Counted from the first letter of the stretch, positions 34,328 to 44,056 are shown. The stretch is 64,000 nucleotides of DNA from Xanthomonas sp. F10 (GCF_014206815.1 NZ_JACHNP010000001.1:2260456-2324455), one strand, 5' to 3'. Numbers and translations: made by a program. Notes: generated by a model from the sequence alone, not told the origin.

Positions 34328-35341
34328 TTACGGATGCGAATGCCCATGCGCATGGCCATGCCCGTGCGCACGATGGCCATGGGCATGATCGTGCGCGTAA
34401 TGACCCTGCCCATGATGATCGTGACCACCGCCCTCGCCCGCCGCGGCCGGCGCGCCACACGGTGTGGCGCCGCAATGGCCGGCTTCCATCTGCAGGGTGA
34501 TGTGGTCGATGTCGAAACGCGCATGCAGGCCATCGCAGAGCGCGGCACGCAATGCGTCGGCGTCGGCACCCTCGGCCACCACCACGTGCGCGGTCAGCGC
34601 CGGGGTGCTGGAGGCCAGTGCCCATACGTGCAGGTCATGCACGCTGGCCACGCCAGGCGCCGCCTGCAGGTAGCCGCGCACCGCATCCAGGTCCACGCCC
34701 TTGGGCACGCCTTCCAGCAGCACGTTGATCGCCTCGCGCAGCAATACCCAGGTCCGCGGCAGCACCCACAGGCCGATCAGCACCGCCAGGATCGGATCGA
34801 TCAGCTTCCAGCCGGTGACACGGATCGCCAGCGCGCCGACGATCACCGCGACCGAACCGAGCATGTCGCTCCACACTTCCAGATAGGCGCCCTTCATGTT
34901 GAGGCTCTCGCCGCTGCCGGCCTTGAGCAGGCGCATCGAGATCAGGTTGATCAGCAGGCCGAACGCGGCGATGCCGAGCATGCCGACGGTGGCGATCTCC
35001 TGCGGCTGGCGGAACCGCTGCACCGCCTCCCACAGGATGTAGCCGGCCACCACGAACAGCAGCGCGCCGTTGACCAGCGCACCCAGCGCCTCCAGCCGCG
35101 CATAGCCGTAGCTGCGCTTGGCATCGGGCGGGCGCCGGCTCAGCCGCACCGCGATCAGGGCGATCATCAGCGCCAGCGTGTCGGTGGCCATGTGCGCGGC
35201 GTCGGACAACAGCGCCAGGCTGTTGGTGACGAAGGCGCCGGCCACTTCCACCACCAGGAACAGCGCGGTGAGGCCGAGCGCCCACCACAGGGGCTGCTCG
35301 TGACGGATCTCGGTGGGGGCGTGGCTGTGATCGTGTCCCAT
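34328..35341 (-). CDS. Cation diffusion facilitator (CzcD-like zinc exporter)
   Basis: A 337-residue CDF protein with His-rich N- and C-termini (GHDHSH; the last 40 residues are mostly His/Gly/Ala) and six membrane helices. The TM2 metal site is His50 and Asp54 (SDAAHMATD). At TM5 the usual HxxxD reads Glu155-xxx-Asp159 (LEVWSDMLGS), as I remember for Ralstonia-type CzcD. The C-terminal cytoplasmic domain (VHDLHVWALASS) follows. Exports zinc, perhaps cobalt or cadmium. No adjacent metal regulator seen. Confidence 0.92.
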   Translation of the reverse strand: MGHDHSHAPTEIRHEQPLWWALGLTALFLVVEVAGAFVTNSLALLSDAAHMATDTLALMIALIAVRLSRRPPDAKRSYGYARLEALGALVNGALLFVVAGYILWEAVQRFRQPQEIATVGMLGIAAFGLLINLISMRLLKAGSGESLNMKGAYLEVWSDMLGSVAVIVGALAIRVTGWKLIDPILAVLIGLWVLPRTWVLLREAINVLLEGVPKGVDLDAVRGYLQAAPGVASVHDLHVWALASSTPALTAHVVVAEGADADALRAALCDGLHARFDIDHITLQMEAGHCGATPCGAPAAAGEGGGHDHHGQGHYAHDHAHGHRAHGHGHAHGHSHP

Positions 35342-35407
35342 TGGGCGACCGGGCGGCGATGCGGGGAAGATGGCCGCTACCTTAGGCCGCCGCCTGTGCG
35401 GAGACTA

Positions 35408-36601
35408 TTACACCGCCGCTGCGGCCGCCTGCCCCGGCACGAACACCGCGCGCACGCAGCCGTCGTGCTTGTGCTTGAACAGGTCGTAGCCGCGCGCCGC
35501 CTCCTCCAGCGGCATCCGGTGCGTGGCCAGGAAGCGCGTCTTGAACGCGCCGCTGCGCGCCAGCTCCAGCAGGCGCGGCACGTAGTGCTGGCCGTGCTGC
35601 TGGGCGGTGCGTACGGTCATTCCCTTGTTCATCACCGCACCGAGCGGGAACTTGTCCATCAGCCCGTACACGCCCAGGATCGACAGCGTGCCGCCCTTGC
35701 GGCAGGCCAGGATCGCCTCGCGCAAGGCCTGACCGCGATCGGTGTGCAGGTGCAGCGCCTGCTTGACCCGGTCGTAGGCGTAGCCGAGGCCGGTGCCGTG
35801 CGCCTCCATGCCGACCGCATCGATGCAGGCATCGGGGCCGCGTCCGCCGGTCATTTCGCGCAGCATCTCGACCACGCTGTCGACCGCGCTGTAATCGATC
35901 ACCTCGTTGCCGAGCACGTCGCGCGCCAGCGCCAGCCGCTCGGGCAGGCGATCGATGGCGATGACCCGCTCGGCACCCAGCAGCCGCGCGCTCTGCTGCG
36001 CCATCAGCCCGACCCCACCGCACCCCCACACCGCCACGGTCGCGCCGGGCTGGATGTTGCAGAAATCGGCGCCCATGAAGCCGGTGGGGCCGGCGTCGGA
36101 CAGGAACAGCGCGTCCTCGTCGTCCACCTCCTCCGGGATGGCGAAGCAGCCGACGTCGGCATGTGGCACGCGGATGAAGTCCGCATGCGAGCCGGCATAG
36201 CCGCCGAAGGCGTGGGTGTAGCCGTAGATGCCGGCGGTCGGATAGCCGAGCAACGGCTCCTGCATCTCCCAGTTGGGGTTGGTGTTGTCGCACAGCGAGA
36301 ATTCCTGGCGCCCGCAGTGCCAACATTCGCCGCAGGAAATGAACGAGGGCACCACCACGCGCTGGCCGACGCGCAGGTTGCGCACCTGCGGTCCGACCTC
36401 GACCACTTCGCCCATGAATTCGTGGCCGATGATGTCGCCTTCGCGCATCGTCGGCAGGTAGCCGTCGATGAAATGCAGGTCCGAGCCGCAGGTGGTGCTG
36501 AGGCCGACTTTCAGGATGACATCGCGTGGGTTGACGATGCGTGGGTCGGGAACCGTTTCCACCCGCAGATCGTTGACGCCGTTCCAGCACAGTGCGCGCA
36601 T
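35408..36601 (-). CDS. Zinc-dependent alcohol dehydrogenase (formaldehyde dehydrogenase-like)
   Basis: A 397-residue medium-chain dehydrogenase. Catalytic zinc segment TCGSDLHF and GHEFMGEV; the structural zinc Cys set is in SCGECWHCGRQEFSLC; the NAD fold has WGCGGVGLMAQQSA. The long insertion after the structural zinc and overall length (about 390-400) resemble glutathione-independent formaldehyde dehydrogenase-like proteins. Substrate uncertain. It follows the SRPBCC-like gene on the same strand after 9 bases, so they are co-transcribed. Confidence 0.85.
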   Translation of the reverse strand: MRALCWNGVNDLRVETVPDPRIVNPRDVILKVGLSTTCGSDLHFIDGYLPTMREGDIIGHEFMGEVVEVGPQVRNLRVGQRVVVPSFISCGECWHCGRQEFSLCDNTNPNWEMQEPLLGYPTAGIYGYTHAFGGYAGSHADFIRVPHADVGCFAIPEEVDDEDALFLSDAGPTGFMGADFCNIQPGATVAVWGCGGVGLMAQQSARLLGAERVIAIDRLPERLALARDVLGNEVIDYSAVDSVVEMLREMTGGRGPDACIDAVGMEAHGTGLGYAYDRVKQALHLHTDRGQALREAILACRKGGTLSILGVYGLMDKFPLGAVMNKGMTVRTAQQHGQHYVPRLLELARSGAFKTRFLATHRMPLEEAARGYDLFKHKHDGCVRAVFVPGQAAAAAV

Positions 36602-36610
36602 GGCGGACTC

Positions 36611-37144
36611 CTAGTGTTCGTGGTGGTCGCGGCCGCGCGCGGACGGGTTGTCGCGCAACGTCGGCACTTCGCCGCACTCGATCCAGGCCTTGAACCGATG
36701 CAACACCTTGCCGACCAGCGCATCCGGGGCGGCGCCGACCAACTTGGCCACGGCCTGGGCGACGATGCCGCCCTCGACGCGGTACTCCACCGCCAGGGTG
36801 GTTTCGCAGCCGAATCCGTCCGGTGCGGCACGCACGCTCAGCGTGGTCTGCAGATGCAGGCCGTGCTCGCCGCTGCCCACATAGCTGACCGATTCGCCAA
36901 GACAGGCCTCGCCGCGCCGGTACTCCAGTTCGAGGTGGCGTTCCAACGGCAGGCGCAAGCGCCAATGCGAGGCGTAACCGTCGCCCGACTGCAGCTCGGC
37001 CAGGCCCGACAGCACCTGTTGCTGCACGCCGACGTCGCACCAGGCATCGAGGATCTGATGCGGTTCGCCCAGAATGCTGAGGGTACGGACCAGGCGCGTG
37101 CCGTCCAGGGTAACGGCCGCGTCGGTGACCGGGGATTCGCGCAT
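36611..37144 (-). CDS. SRPBCC-like cyclase/dehydrase family protein
   Basis: A 177-residue protein resembling the SRPBCC (START-like) fold: an N-terminal strand with a WCDVGVQQQVL helix and a long C-terminal helix (IVAQAVAKLVGAAPDALVGKVLHRFKAWIEC), between which alternating strands lie. The C-terminus is rich in Asp, Arg and His. Ligand unknown. It is upstream of the alcohol dehydrogenase by 9 bases, and 73 bases downstream of the DUF4142 gene. Confidence 0.65.
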   Translation of the reverse strand: MRESPVTDAAVTLDGTRLVRTLSILGEPHQILDAWCDVGVQQQVLSGLAELQSGDGYASHWRLRLPLERHLELEYRRGEACLGESVSYVGSGEHGLHLQTTLSVRAAPDGFGCETTLAVEYRVEGGIVAQAVAKLVGAAPDALVGKVLHRFKAWIECGEVPTLRDNPSARGRDHHEH

Positions 37145-37217
37145 GGGAAGGCTCCTGGCAGGACCGGAACGATCGCGATGCGGGTCACGGCGTGGCGGCC
37201 GCGACCCGCAGCGCAGT

Positions 37218-37865
37218 TCAGCGGGTGGACGCGGCCGGCGGCGTGCCGGCACTCTGCAACTGCTGCGCCTTGGCCAGGTGCTCGGCCACGTGCGCGCGGG
37301 TAGTGCGCAGGTGCGCGGCGACCTCCGGAGTCTTGGCCGCGGGGATCAGGGTGCTGTCGAGCATCTGCAGCGCCGCCTGGTGGTCCTTGACCATCGCCAT
37401 CACGTAGGCCTGCGCGAAGCGGTCGCCGTCCAGTGCCTGCAGCTTGCCGGCTTCCGCCTTGGCCTTCTGCATCTGCTGCTGCGCCGGTGCGGCCTTGGCA
37501 TCTGGGCCCCACGGTGCGATCTTGGCGTTGTTGTCCGAATGTTCCTTGACCATCTGCGTGGCGTAATCGCGCACCGGGCCCTTCACCTGCTTCTGCAAGG
37601 CCAGGTTGCCGGCGTTGATCTCGCTGGTATTGATCGCCGACAGCACGCCGAGCGCCTGCTTTTCGTTGAGCGCAGACGCGCGCGCGCCTTGTGCGCCCTG
37701 CATGCCGGACGACGTCTGCGCCGCAGACGTCGATGGCGTTTGCTGTTGCATCGCGCCGGGATCGCGACTGCCGGCCTGGCCGGAGGTGTCGGTCTGCGCA
37801 TGAGCAAGGCCGACGCCGAGAACCGACATCAGCGCCAGAGAAAGACCGGAACGGTAGCTACGCAT
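37218..37865 (-). CDS. DUF4142 exported protein
   Basis: A 215-residue secreted protein with a signal peptide cut near residue 23 (AHA/Q), a low-complexity Ser/Gln/Ala linker (about 24-65), then the DUF4142 helical domain (GVLSAINTSEINAGNLALQK, YATQMVKEHSDNN, AYVMAMVKDHQAALQMLD, HLRTTRAHVAEHLAKAQQLQ), which has a ferritin-like four-helix pattern. Family function is not established. Co-directional with the SRPBCC-like and dehydrogenase genes. Confidence 0.85.
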   Translation of the reverse strand: MRSYRSGLSLALMSVLGVGLAHAQTDTSGQAGSRDPGAMQQQTPSTSAAQTSSGMQGAQGARASALNEKQALGVLSAINTSEINAGNLALQKQVKGPVRDYATQMVKEHSDNNAKIAPWGPDAKAAPAQQQMQKAKAEAGKLQALDGDRFAQAYVMAMVKDHQAALQMLDSTLIPAAKTPEVAAHLRTTRAHVAEHLAKAQQLQSAGTPPAASTR

Positions 37866-38106
37866 GACAGTGTCCTTTGCATGAGAGGTGCTGCGCATGC
37901 TCCGCGGCGCGTCGTGAGCGCATGGTTGAACGCGAGTGCAGGCGATGCGAAATGCTGCGAGCGCAAACAAATCGGCGCGGCCGCGCGATGCTGCGCACCG
38001 GGCGCCTGTGATGGCTGTGGCCATTGACGCCACCGCGATCCGCGCGTCACGCCGCGCGACGTGCCGCGGCCCATGCTGGAGCGAACCCGTTTGCGGAGCA
38101 CAGCAC

Positions 38107-38988
38107 ATGGCACAACGACATCTCCCGCTGGCGCAACAGGTGATCGTGATCACCGGCGCCTCCAGCGGCATCGGCCTGTGTACCGCGCTGCTGGCCGCCG
38201 AGCGTGGCGCCCGCGTGGTGCTGGTGGCGCGCAGCCAGGGTGTGCTCGATGCGACCGTGCAGACCATCCGCGATGCCGGTGGCGAGGCGATCGCGGTGGT
38301 CGCCGACGTGGCCGAGCGCACGCAGCTCGACGAGGCCGCAGCGACGGCGATCCGGCACTTCGGCCGCATCGACACCTGGGTGAACAATGCCGGCGTGGCG
38401 ATCTACGGCAAGCTCGCCGACGTCGACGAGGGCGACAGCAGGCGCCTGTTCGACGTGAACTTCTGGGGCGTGGTGCATGGCTCGATGGCGGCGCTGCCGC
38501 ATCTGCTGGCCTCGCGCGGCAGCCTGGTCAACCTGGGCAGCGAGGCCTCCGAGGCGGTGATTCCGCTGCAGGGCATGTATGCCGCTTCCAAGCATGCGGT
38601 CAAGGGCTTCACCGACACCTTGCGGATCGAACTGGAGCACCTGGACGATGCGCCGGTGTCGGTGGTGCTGATTCAGCCGACCGCGGTGAACACGCCGTAT
38701 CCGCAGCATGCACGCAACTACCTGCGCGAGGAACCGACGCTGCCCAAGCCGATGATCGCGCCGCTGCGGGTGGCCGAGGCGATCCTGCACGCGGCCGAAC
38801 ACGGCGGCCGCGACGTGAAAGTGGGCTTCCTGGCCAGCGCCAACGTGGCGATGACCCATCTGCTGCCGCGCCTGGCCGACCGGCTCTCGGCCCTGCGCAG
38901 CGAACGGCAGCGGCAGGCGCAACCGGCGCGCGATCGGCAGGGCACGCTGTACCGTGCCGGCGAGAGCGGCCGCATCCACGGCGACTGA
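38107..38988 (+). CDS. Short-chain dehydrogenase/reductase
   Basis: A 293-residue SDR. The NAD(P) motif TGASSGIG is at residues 17-24, NNAG follows, and the catalytic Tyr158 and Lys162 are in YAASK. An extra C-terminal stretch (about 250-293) is basic and Gln/Arg-rich. The Arg near the end of the second strand (VARS) suggests NADP. Substrate unknown. Divergent from the DUF4142 gene, and probably controlled with it because the 240-base shared upstream region lies between them. Confidence 0.85.
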   Translation: MAQRHLPLAQQVIVITGASSGIGLCTALLAAERGARVVLVARSQGVLDATVQTIRDAGGEAIAVVADVAERTQLDEAAATAIRHFGRIDTWVNNAGVAIYGKLADVDEGDSRRLFDVNFWGVVHGSMAALPHLLASRGSLVNLGSEASEAVIPLQGMYAASKHAVKGFTDTLRIELEHLDDAPVSVVLIQPTAVNTPYPQHARNYLREEPTLPKPMIAPLRVAEAILHAAEHGGRDVKVGFLASANVAMTHLLPRLADRLSALRSERQRQAQPARDRQGTLYRAGESGRIHGD

Positions 38989-39009
38989 CCGCGGCGCAGC
39001 GCGCCGGCG

Positions 39010-40017
39010 CTACGGCAACCAGCGCAGCAGCAGCACGCTGAGGCTGGCCAGTGCCAACAGCGATAGCGTTCCGGCCGCCAGCACGCGGCCACCGGACGCG
39101 AGCACGCTGCGCAGGTTCACCGACAGGCCCAGCGCGGCCATCGCCACCAGGGTGAACAGCAACGACAGCGCTTGCGCCGCCTCGATCAGCGGCGCCGGCA
39201 GCACGCCCAGCGCGCGCAGGCCCATCATGCCGACGAAGCCGAACACGAACCACGGCACCAGCGCGTGCGCCGGGCGCCGCTGCGCCGGCGATCCGCCGTG
39301 GATCAGCCCCAGCAACAGCATCACCGGCCCCAGCATCAGCACCCGCATCAGCTTGACCAGTGCACCCACCTGCGCGCTCACCGCGCCCACCGGCACAGTC
39401 GCCGCCAGCACCTGCGGCACCGCGTACACGGTCAGACCGGCGAGGATGCCGTAGTGACGCTGGTCTAACCCCAGCAACGGCACCGCCAGCGGCAGCAGCA
39501 ACACCACCAGCACGCCAAGCGCAGCGGTGAAGGCGATCGCCGCGGCCACGTCGTCGGAGTCGGCGTCGATCACCGGCGCCGCGGCGACGATCGCCGAATT
39601 GCCACAGATCGCGTTGCCGCAGGCGACCAGGGTGGCCAGGCGCGACGGCAGCCCCAGCGCGCGGCCGATGCCGTAGCCGAGGGCGATCGCCAGCACCACC
39701 ACCCCGGCGATGACGCCCAGCAACAGGCCGCCGGCCGCGCCGATGGCGCCGATGCCGACCGACGCGCCGAGCAGCACGATCGCCAGTTCCAGCGGCAGCT
39801 TGGCGGCGAAGGCGATGCCGGCGTGGCTGGACGGCGGCAGCCGCCAGGCCGTGCGCAGCAGCGTGCCCAGCACGATCGCGAACACCAGCGCGTCGATCCA
39901 GCGCCGGCCCAGCCACTGCAGTTGCGCGCGCTCGGCCAGCCACGCCAGCGCCGCCACGGCGATGGCCAGGGCCAGCCCGGGCAGCAAGGTCGAACGTCTG
40001 TGCAGTTGCGTAAGCAT
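39010..40017 (-). CDS. YeiH-family putative sulfate/anion exporter
   Basis: A 335-residue integral membrane protein with about ten helices and family motifs ACGNAICGNSAIVAAAPV and LVPWFVFGFVGMMGLRALG. YeiH proteins are annotated as putative sulfate exporters on limited evidence. The ATG at 40017 is used; ATG codons at 40074 and 40089 are in frame. It is divergent from a LysR regulator across about 100 bases, the usual yeiH-yeiE layout. Confidence 0.87.
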   Translation of the reverse strand: MLTQLHRRSTLLPGLALAIAVAALAWLAERAQLQWLGRRWIDALVFAIVLGTLLRTAWRLPPSSHAGIAFAAKLPLELAIVLLGASVGIGAIGAAGGLLLGVIAGVVVLAIALGYGIGRALGLPSRLATLVACGNAICGNSAIVAAAPVIDADSDDVAAAIAFTAALGVLVVLLLPLAVPLLGLDQRHYGILAGLTVYAVPQVLAATVPVGAVSAQVGALVKLMRVLMLGPVMLLLGLIHGGSPAQRRPAHALVPWFVFGFVGMMGLRALGVLPAPLIEAAQALSLLFTLVAMAALGLSVNLRSVLASGGRVLAAGTLSLLALASLSVLLLRWLP

Positions 40018-40120
40018 GGGAACGAACCGGATCGAAGTGGCGGCAGCGTGCGACTGCAAACCGTTTGATTCCATCGCATAATGGTGCACATTTCATTCGA
40101 CCATCCCGAATGGTTGCCGC

Positions 40121-41014
40121 ATGACCCTGGAACAACTCGCGCTGTTCGTGGCGGTGGCCGAACGCCAGCACCTGACCCTGGGCGCGCACGCCGCGCATCG
40201 CACGCCGTCGGCGGCCAGCGCCGCGATCAAGGCACTCGAGCATCGATACGGGGTCGCGCTGTTCGACCGGGTCGGCCGCGGCGTGGTACTGACCGCGGCC
40301 GGTGCCGCGTTCTGCGAGGACGCCAAGGCGATCCTGGCGCGCAGCCGCGCCGCCGAACTGGCCCTGAGCGAATGGCGCGGCGTGCTGCGCGGCACGCTCG
40401 ACCTGCACGCCAGCCAGACCGTGGCCAGCTATTGGCTGCCGACCCGGCTGATGGCGTTCCATGCGCGCTATCCGCAGATCGAGATCCGCCTGAGCGTGGG
40501 CAACACCGACAGCGTGGCGCGCGCGGTGCGCGAGGGGCGCGCCGAACTGGGCTTCGTCGAGGGCGGCGTGCAGGCCCCCGAGTTGCTGAGTTCGCCGCTG
40601 GACCACGATCGGCTGCGCGTGGTCGCCGCGCCGGACCATCCGTTGGCGGGGCGTCGCCGCCCCGGGCTGGCACGGCTGGTCGCCGACAGCACCTGGATCA
40701 TGCGCGAACCCGGCTCGGGCACCCGCTCGGCGTTCGAGGCGGCACTGCGCGCCGCCGGCATCGCCCCGGAGTGCCTGCGCGTGGCCCTGTCCCTGCCCTC
40801 CAACGAAGCGGTGCTGTCGGCGGTGCAGGCCGGGCACAGCCTGGCGGCGATCTCGCAACTGGCCGCGGCCCCGTGGCTGGAGAGTGGCCGCCTGCAGCCC
40901 CTCGCCGTGGCGCTGGGCGAACGCAGCTTCCATGCGCTGCGCCACCGCGAGCGCAGCCTGGGTGCGGCGGCCGCGGCCCTGCTGGGCTTGCAGGCCGCGT
41001 CCGCCGCGGCCTGA
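40121..41014 (+). CDS. LysR-family regulator (YeiE-like)
   Basis: A 297-residue LysR regulator: N-terminal winged helix-turn-helix (about 1-60, ASAAIKALEHRYGVALFDRVGRG) and a periplasmic-binding-protein-like effector domain (about 90-295). Divergent from the yeiH-like gene, so it very likely controls that gene and itself. The shared intergenic stretch 40018-40120 is AT-richer than its surroundings and is the probable operator. Confidence 0.9.
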   Translation: MTLEQLALFVAVAERQHLTLGAHAAHRTPSAASAAIKALEHRYGVALFDRVGRGVVLTAAGAAFCEDAKAILARSRAAELALSEWRGVLRGTLDLHASQTVASYWLPTRLMAFHARYPQIEIRLSVGNTDSVARAVREGRAELGFVEGGVQAPELLSSPLDHDRLRVVAAPDHPLAGRRRPGLARLVADSTWIMREPGSGTRSAFEAALRAAGIAPECLRVALSLPSNEAVLSAVQAGHSLAAISQLAAAPWLESGRLQPLAVALGERSFHALRHRERSLGAAAAALLGLQAASAAA

Positions 41015-41343
41015 GAGTCGCGCGGACCGGCAGCGGGACCCGGCGCGCGACATCCATTCCAAAACGAGATAGCCCTCGGCAAATGCTTCATTGGAATGGA
41101 ATGCCTGGCGCTTCTATCCTCGCTCCCGGTCTCTCGCGCGCCAAGGCAGCGAATCGGGGATGTCCGTGCAGCCATCGCCGGACATGCCGCGCCCGCCCCG
41201 CCACGCCGACAGACACGTCATCGAGGACAACGATCGGGACAGCCTGCCGTCATGCAGGGCCGCCCTGCCGGTGCCCCCAGGACCGGATTTTTTCGGTCCA
41301 TGCCAACTTGATCGGTCACTTTTTGTCCTGGGAGGGAACAAAA
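41015..41343 (+). promoter_or_regulatory. Upstream region of the galactan locus
   Basis: 329 bp without a gene. It holds a perfect 9-bp inverted repeat CCATTCCAA (41054-41062) / TTGGAATGG (41091-41099) and a candidate promoter TTGGAA (41091-41096), 18 bases, TATCCT (41115-41120), with one arm overlapping the -35. A 7-bp leader hairpin ATGTCCG/CGGACAT is at 41160-41185, and GGGAGGGA (41331-41338) is the Shine-Dalgarno sequence. The 9-bp repeat is a possible operator; which regulator binds is not visible. Confidence 0.45.
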
Positions 41344-44040
41344 ATGCCTTTGGAACAGCTCCGTCGCCCGGCCGGCCGGCGCGCGCACCGCCCTGCCGCC
41401 CGCAATCTGCTGGGCGCGGCCATCGTCCTGGCCCTGTCCGGCAGCTTCGCCGCGCACGCGCAGAGCACCCCCGCCGATCCGGCGGCCGCGGCCACGCCGC
41501 CCGCCACGACCGACGCCAAGAACGGCCAGCAGCCGGTCACCCTGGACAACGTGATGGTAGTCGGCCAGCGCGCCAGCCTGGAACAGGCGGTGCAGGCCAA
41601 GCAGCTCGACGACCACGTGGTCGAGGTCATCTCCGCCGACAACATGGGGCAGATGCCCAACGTCACCGTGGCCGAGGCGCTGGTGCGCCTGCCCGGCGTC
41701 AACGGCACCCGCGACCGCGGCAACGAAAGCCTGGCCACGGTGCGCGGCCTCGGCCCGCGCATGACCATGGGCACGGTCAACGGCCGCGAGATCGCCTCCT
41801 CCGAACCCAACCGCGCGGTGCGCTGGGAAGTGTTCCCCACCGAGATCGTCTCCACCGTCAAGGTCTACAAGACCCCGTCGGCGGACCTGATCGCCGGCGG
41901 CATCGCCGCCACCGTGGACATCTCCACCATCAATCCGCTCGACCACACCGGCCCGACCTTCGTCGCCACCGCCGGCCCGGTGTACTACGACGAGGCCAAG
42001 GACGCACGCGACTATTCGCCGTGGGGCCAGCGCCTGGGCGCGAGCTGGATCCACCGCATCAACGACAACCTCGCGGTCGCGCTCGGCGCCACCTACCAGA
42101 AGCAGAAGAACGCCGGCGTCTCGATCGGCACCTGGGGCTACACCGACGCCAGCAACGCGCGCGACGTCGATGGCGACGGCAAGGTCGACTACACACCGTG
42201 GGGCGCGGCCGACCAGCTCAAGCTGACCGAGCAGACCCGCACCGGCGCCATGGGCACCGTGCAATGGCGCTCGGGCAACCTGGAACTCAAGCTCGACGGC
42301 CTGTACTCGCGCATCCGCATCGACGAGGACCAGCGCCAGAACTGGTTCAACAACCTCGGCTACAGCATCTACTCGGCCAGCAATCCGTACACCACGCCCG
42401 GCTCGTCCTACACCATCGTCGATGGCGACGTGGTCGCCGGCACCCTGGCCAATTCCAGGCTGCAGGTGGACCACGTCATCGCCAACTACGACGAGGTCAA
42501 GACACTGGCGGCCGGCGGCCTCAACGCCAAGTGGCGCGGCGACGTGTGGACGCTGGGCAGCGACCTGTCGTTCTCGCAGGCCAAGCGCGACAACGACTGG
42601 CGCGCGGTGCGCTTCGGCAGCAATCCGGACACGGTATCGTTCGACTTCCGCCACGGCGTCACCCCCACCATCAGCACCAGCTCCGATGCGCCGGAATGGG
42701 GCATCAGCGGCCAGACCGAGCCGCAGGCGCTGCGCGACCGCATCGCCGCGCTGGCGCTGAGCGCCAGCCGCTCGATCGAGAATTCGCCGATCACCGCACT
42801 GGAATTCGGTGCGCGCGCCGCGCGCCGCGAGAAGCAGAACCGCCACTTCACCAGTTCCCAGTCCGGCTACGGCCAGCCGATCTCGGCCTACCAGGACCTG
42901 ATCTACCCGGTGACGATGCCGGACCTGAACGTGCCGACCCTGACCGGCGGCGACCTGGACGCGATCGCCAGGCTCGGCTTCGGCGGCTTCGATCCCAGCC
43001 TGGCCGTCGAACAGCGCCTGGACCACTGGAACGTCGAGGAAAACGTGCGCGAGGCCTTCGCCAAGGCGGTGTTCAGTTCGCAGTGGTTCGGCGTGGACGT
43101 CACCGGCAACGCCGGCGTGCGCGTGGTCCACACCGATACCGACAGCCACGGCTACGACACCGTCGGCGGCGTGGTGCAGCCGAGCAGCGCGGGCAAGACC
43201 TACACCGACGTGCTGCCCAGCGCCACGGTCAACTTCCTGATCGATCCCGAGCGCATCCTGCGCGTCTCGGTAGCCAAGGTGATGGCGCGGCCGCCGCTGG
43301 ACGAACTGCGCACCGGGCGCGCGCTCGACGACCCCAACACCACCGTCGGCCAGCTCACCGGCAGCGGCGGCAACCCGCAGCTCAATCCGTTCCGCGCCAC
43401 CCAGCTCGACCTGTCCTACGAGTGGTACTTCCACAAGGAAGCGCTGGCGGCGCTGGCGCTGTACCGCAAGTGGGTGGATTCGAGCATCGGCTACAAGACC
43501 CAGCACGAGACCATCGACGGCCGCGACTACCTGATCAGCGGCCCGTTCAACGGCGGCGGCGGCTACATCAACGGCGCCGAACTGACCTTCCAGACCCCGT
43601 TCTTCTTCATCCCGCACATGGAGAACTTCGGCATCTACTCCAACTACTCGTACGTGGAATCCAACCTGCACGAGTTCTCGCCAGCGGACAATCCGCTGCC
43701 GCTCAGCGGCCTGGCGCGCAACACCGGCACGCTGGACCTCTGGTACAACAACGGCAGCTTCGAGGCGCGGATCGGCTACAAGTACCACAGCCCCTACACC
43801 GTGGTGTACGGCTGGAACGCGGCGCGGCTGGCGCGGCTGGAGAGCGAAGGCACGGTGGACCTGAGCCTGGCCTGGCGCTACAGCGAGCACCTGGGCTTCA
43901 AGTTCCAGGTCGGCAACCTGACCAACGAGCCGCTGCGCGCGTACAGCGACAACAAGCGCAACCGGCTCGCCAACCAGGACGACGGCGGCTACCAACTGTT
44001 CGGCCGCCGCTTCGCCCTGGAAGCGACCTACACGTTCTGA
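41344..44040 (+). CDS. TonB-dependent receptor of the galactan locus
   Basis: An 898-residue outer-membrane receptor. Signal peptide ends near Ala39 (AHA/Q). A linker with LDNVMVVGQRASLEQAVQAK leads into the plug (VEVISADNMGQMPNVTVAEAL, MTMGTVNGREIAS, KVYKTPSADLIAGGIAATVDI), and a long barrel ends in the typical LEATYTF. The plug wording matches the large TonB receptors linked to carbohydrate use in Xanthomonas and Caulobacter. By position it imports galactan oligosaccharides. It starts a three-gene run with 16 bases to the galactanase. Confidence 0.93.
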   Translation: MPLEQLRRPAGRRAHRPAARNLLGAAIVLALSGSFAAHAQSTPADPAAAATPPATTDAKNGQQPVTLDNVMVVGQRASLEQAVQAKQLDDHVVEVISADNMGQMPNVTVAEALVRLPGVNGTRDRGNESLATVRGLGPRMTMGTVNGREIASSEPNRAVRWEVFPTEIVSTVKVYKTPSADLIAGGIAATVDISTINPLDHTGPTFVATAGPVYYDEAKDARDYSPWGQRLGASWIHRINDNLAVALGATYQKQKNAGVSIGTWGYTDASNARDVDGDGKVDYTPWGAADQLKLTEQTRTGAMGTVQWRSGNLELKLDGLYSRIRIDEDQRQNWFNNLGYSIYSASNPYTTPGSSYTIVDGDVVAGTLANSRLQVDHVIANYDEVKTLAAGGLNAKWRGDVWTLGSDLSFSQAKRDNDWRAVRFGSNPDTVSFDFRHGVTPTISTSSDAPEWGISGQTEPQALRDRIAALALSASRSIENSPITALEFGARAARREKQNRHFTSSQSGYGQPISAYQDLIYPVTMPDLNVPTLTGGDLDAIARLGFGGFDPSLAVEQRLDHWNVEENVREAFAKAVFSSQWFGVDVTGNAGVRVVHTDTDSHGYDTVGGVVQPSSAGKTYTDVLPSATVNFLIDPERILRVSVAKVMARPPLDELRTGRALDDPNTTVGQLTGSGGNPQLNPFRATQLDLSYEWYFHKEALAALALYRKWVDSSIGYKTQHETIDGRDYLISGPFNGGGGYINGAELTFQTPFFFIPHMENFGIYSNYSYVESNLHEFSPADNPLPLSGLARNTGTLDLWYNNGSFEARIGYKYHSPYTVVYGWNAARLARLESEGTVDLSLAWRYSEHLGFKFQVGNLTNEPLRAYSDNKRNRLANQDDGGYQLFGRRFALEATYTF

Positions 44041-44056
44041 GCCGCCGGAGACCCGC

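Noticed and set aside
41344-44040. Second siderophore receptor instead of a carbohydrate receptor
   Set aside because: No Fur box upstream, plug wording fits carbohydrate-linked receptors, and two galactan hydrolases follow directly.
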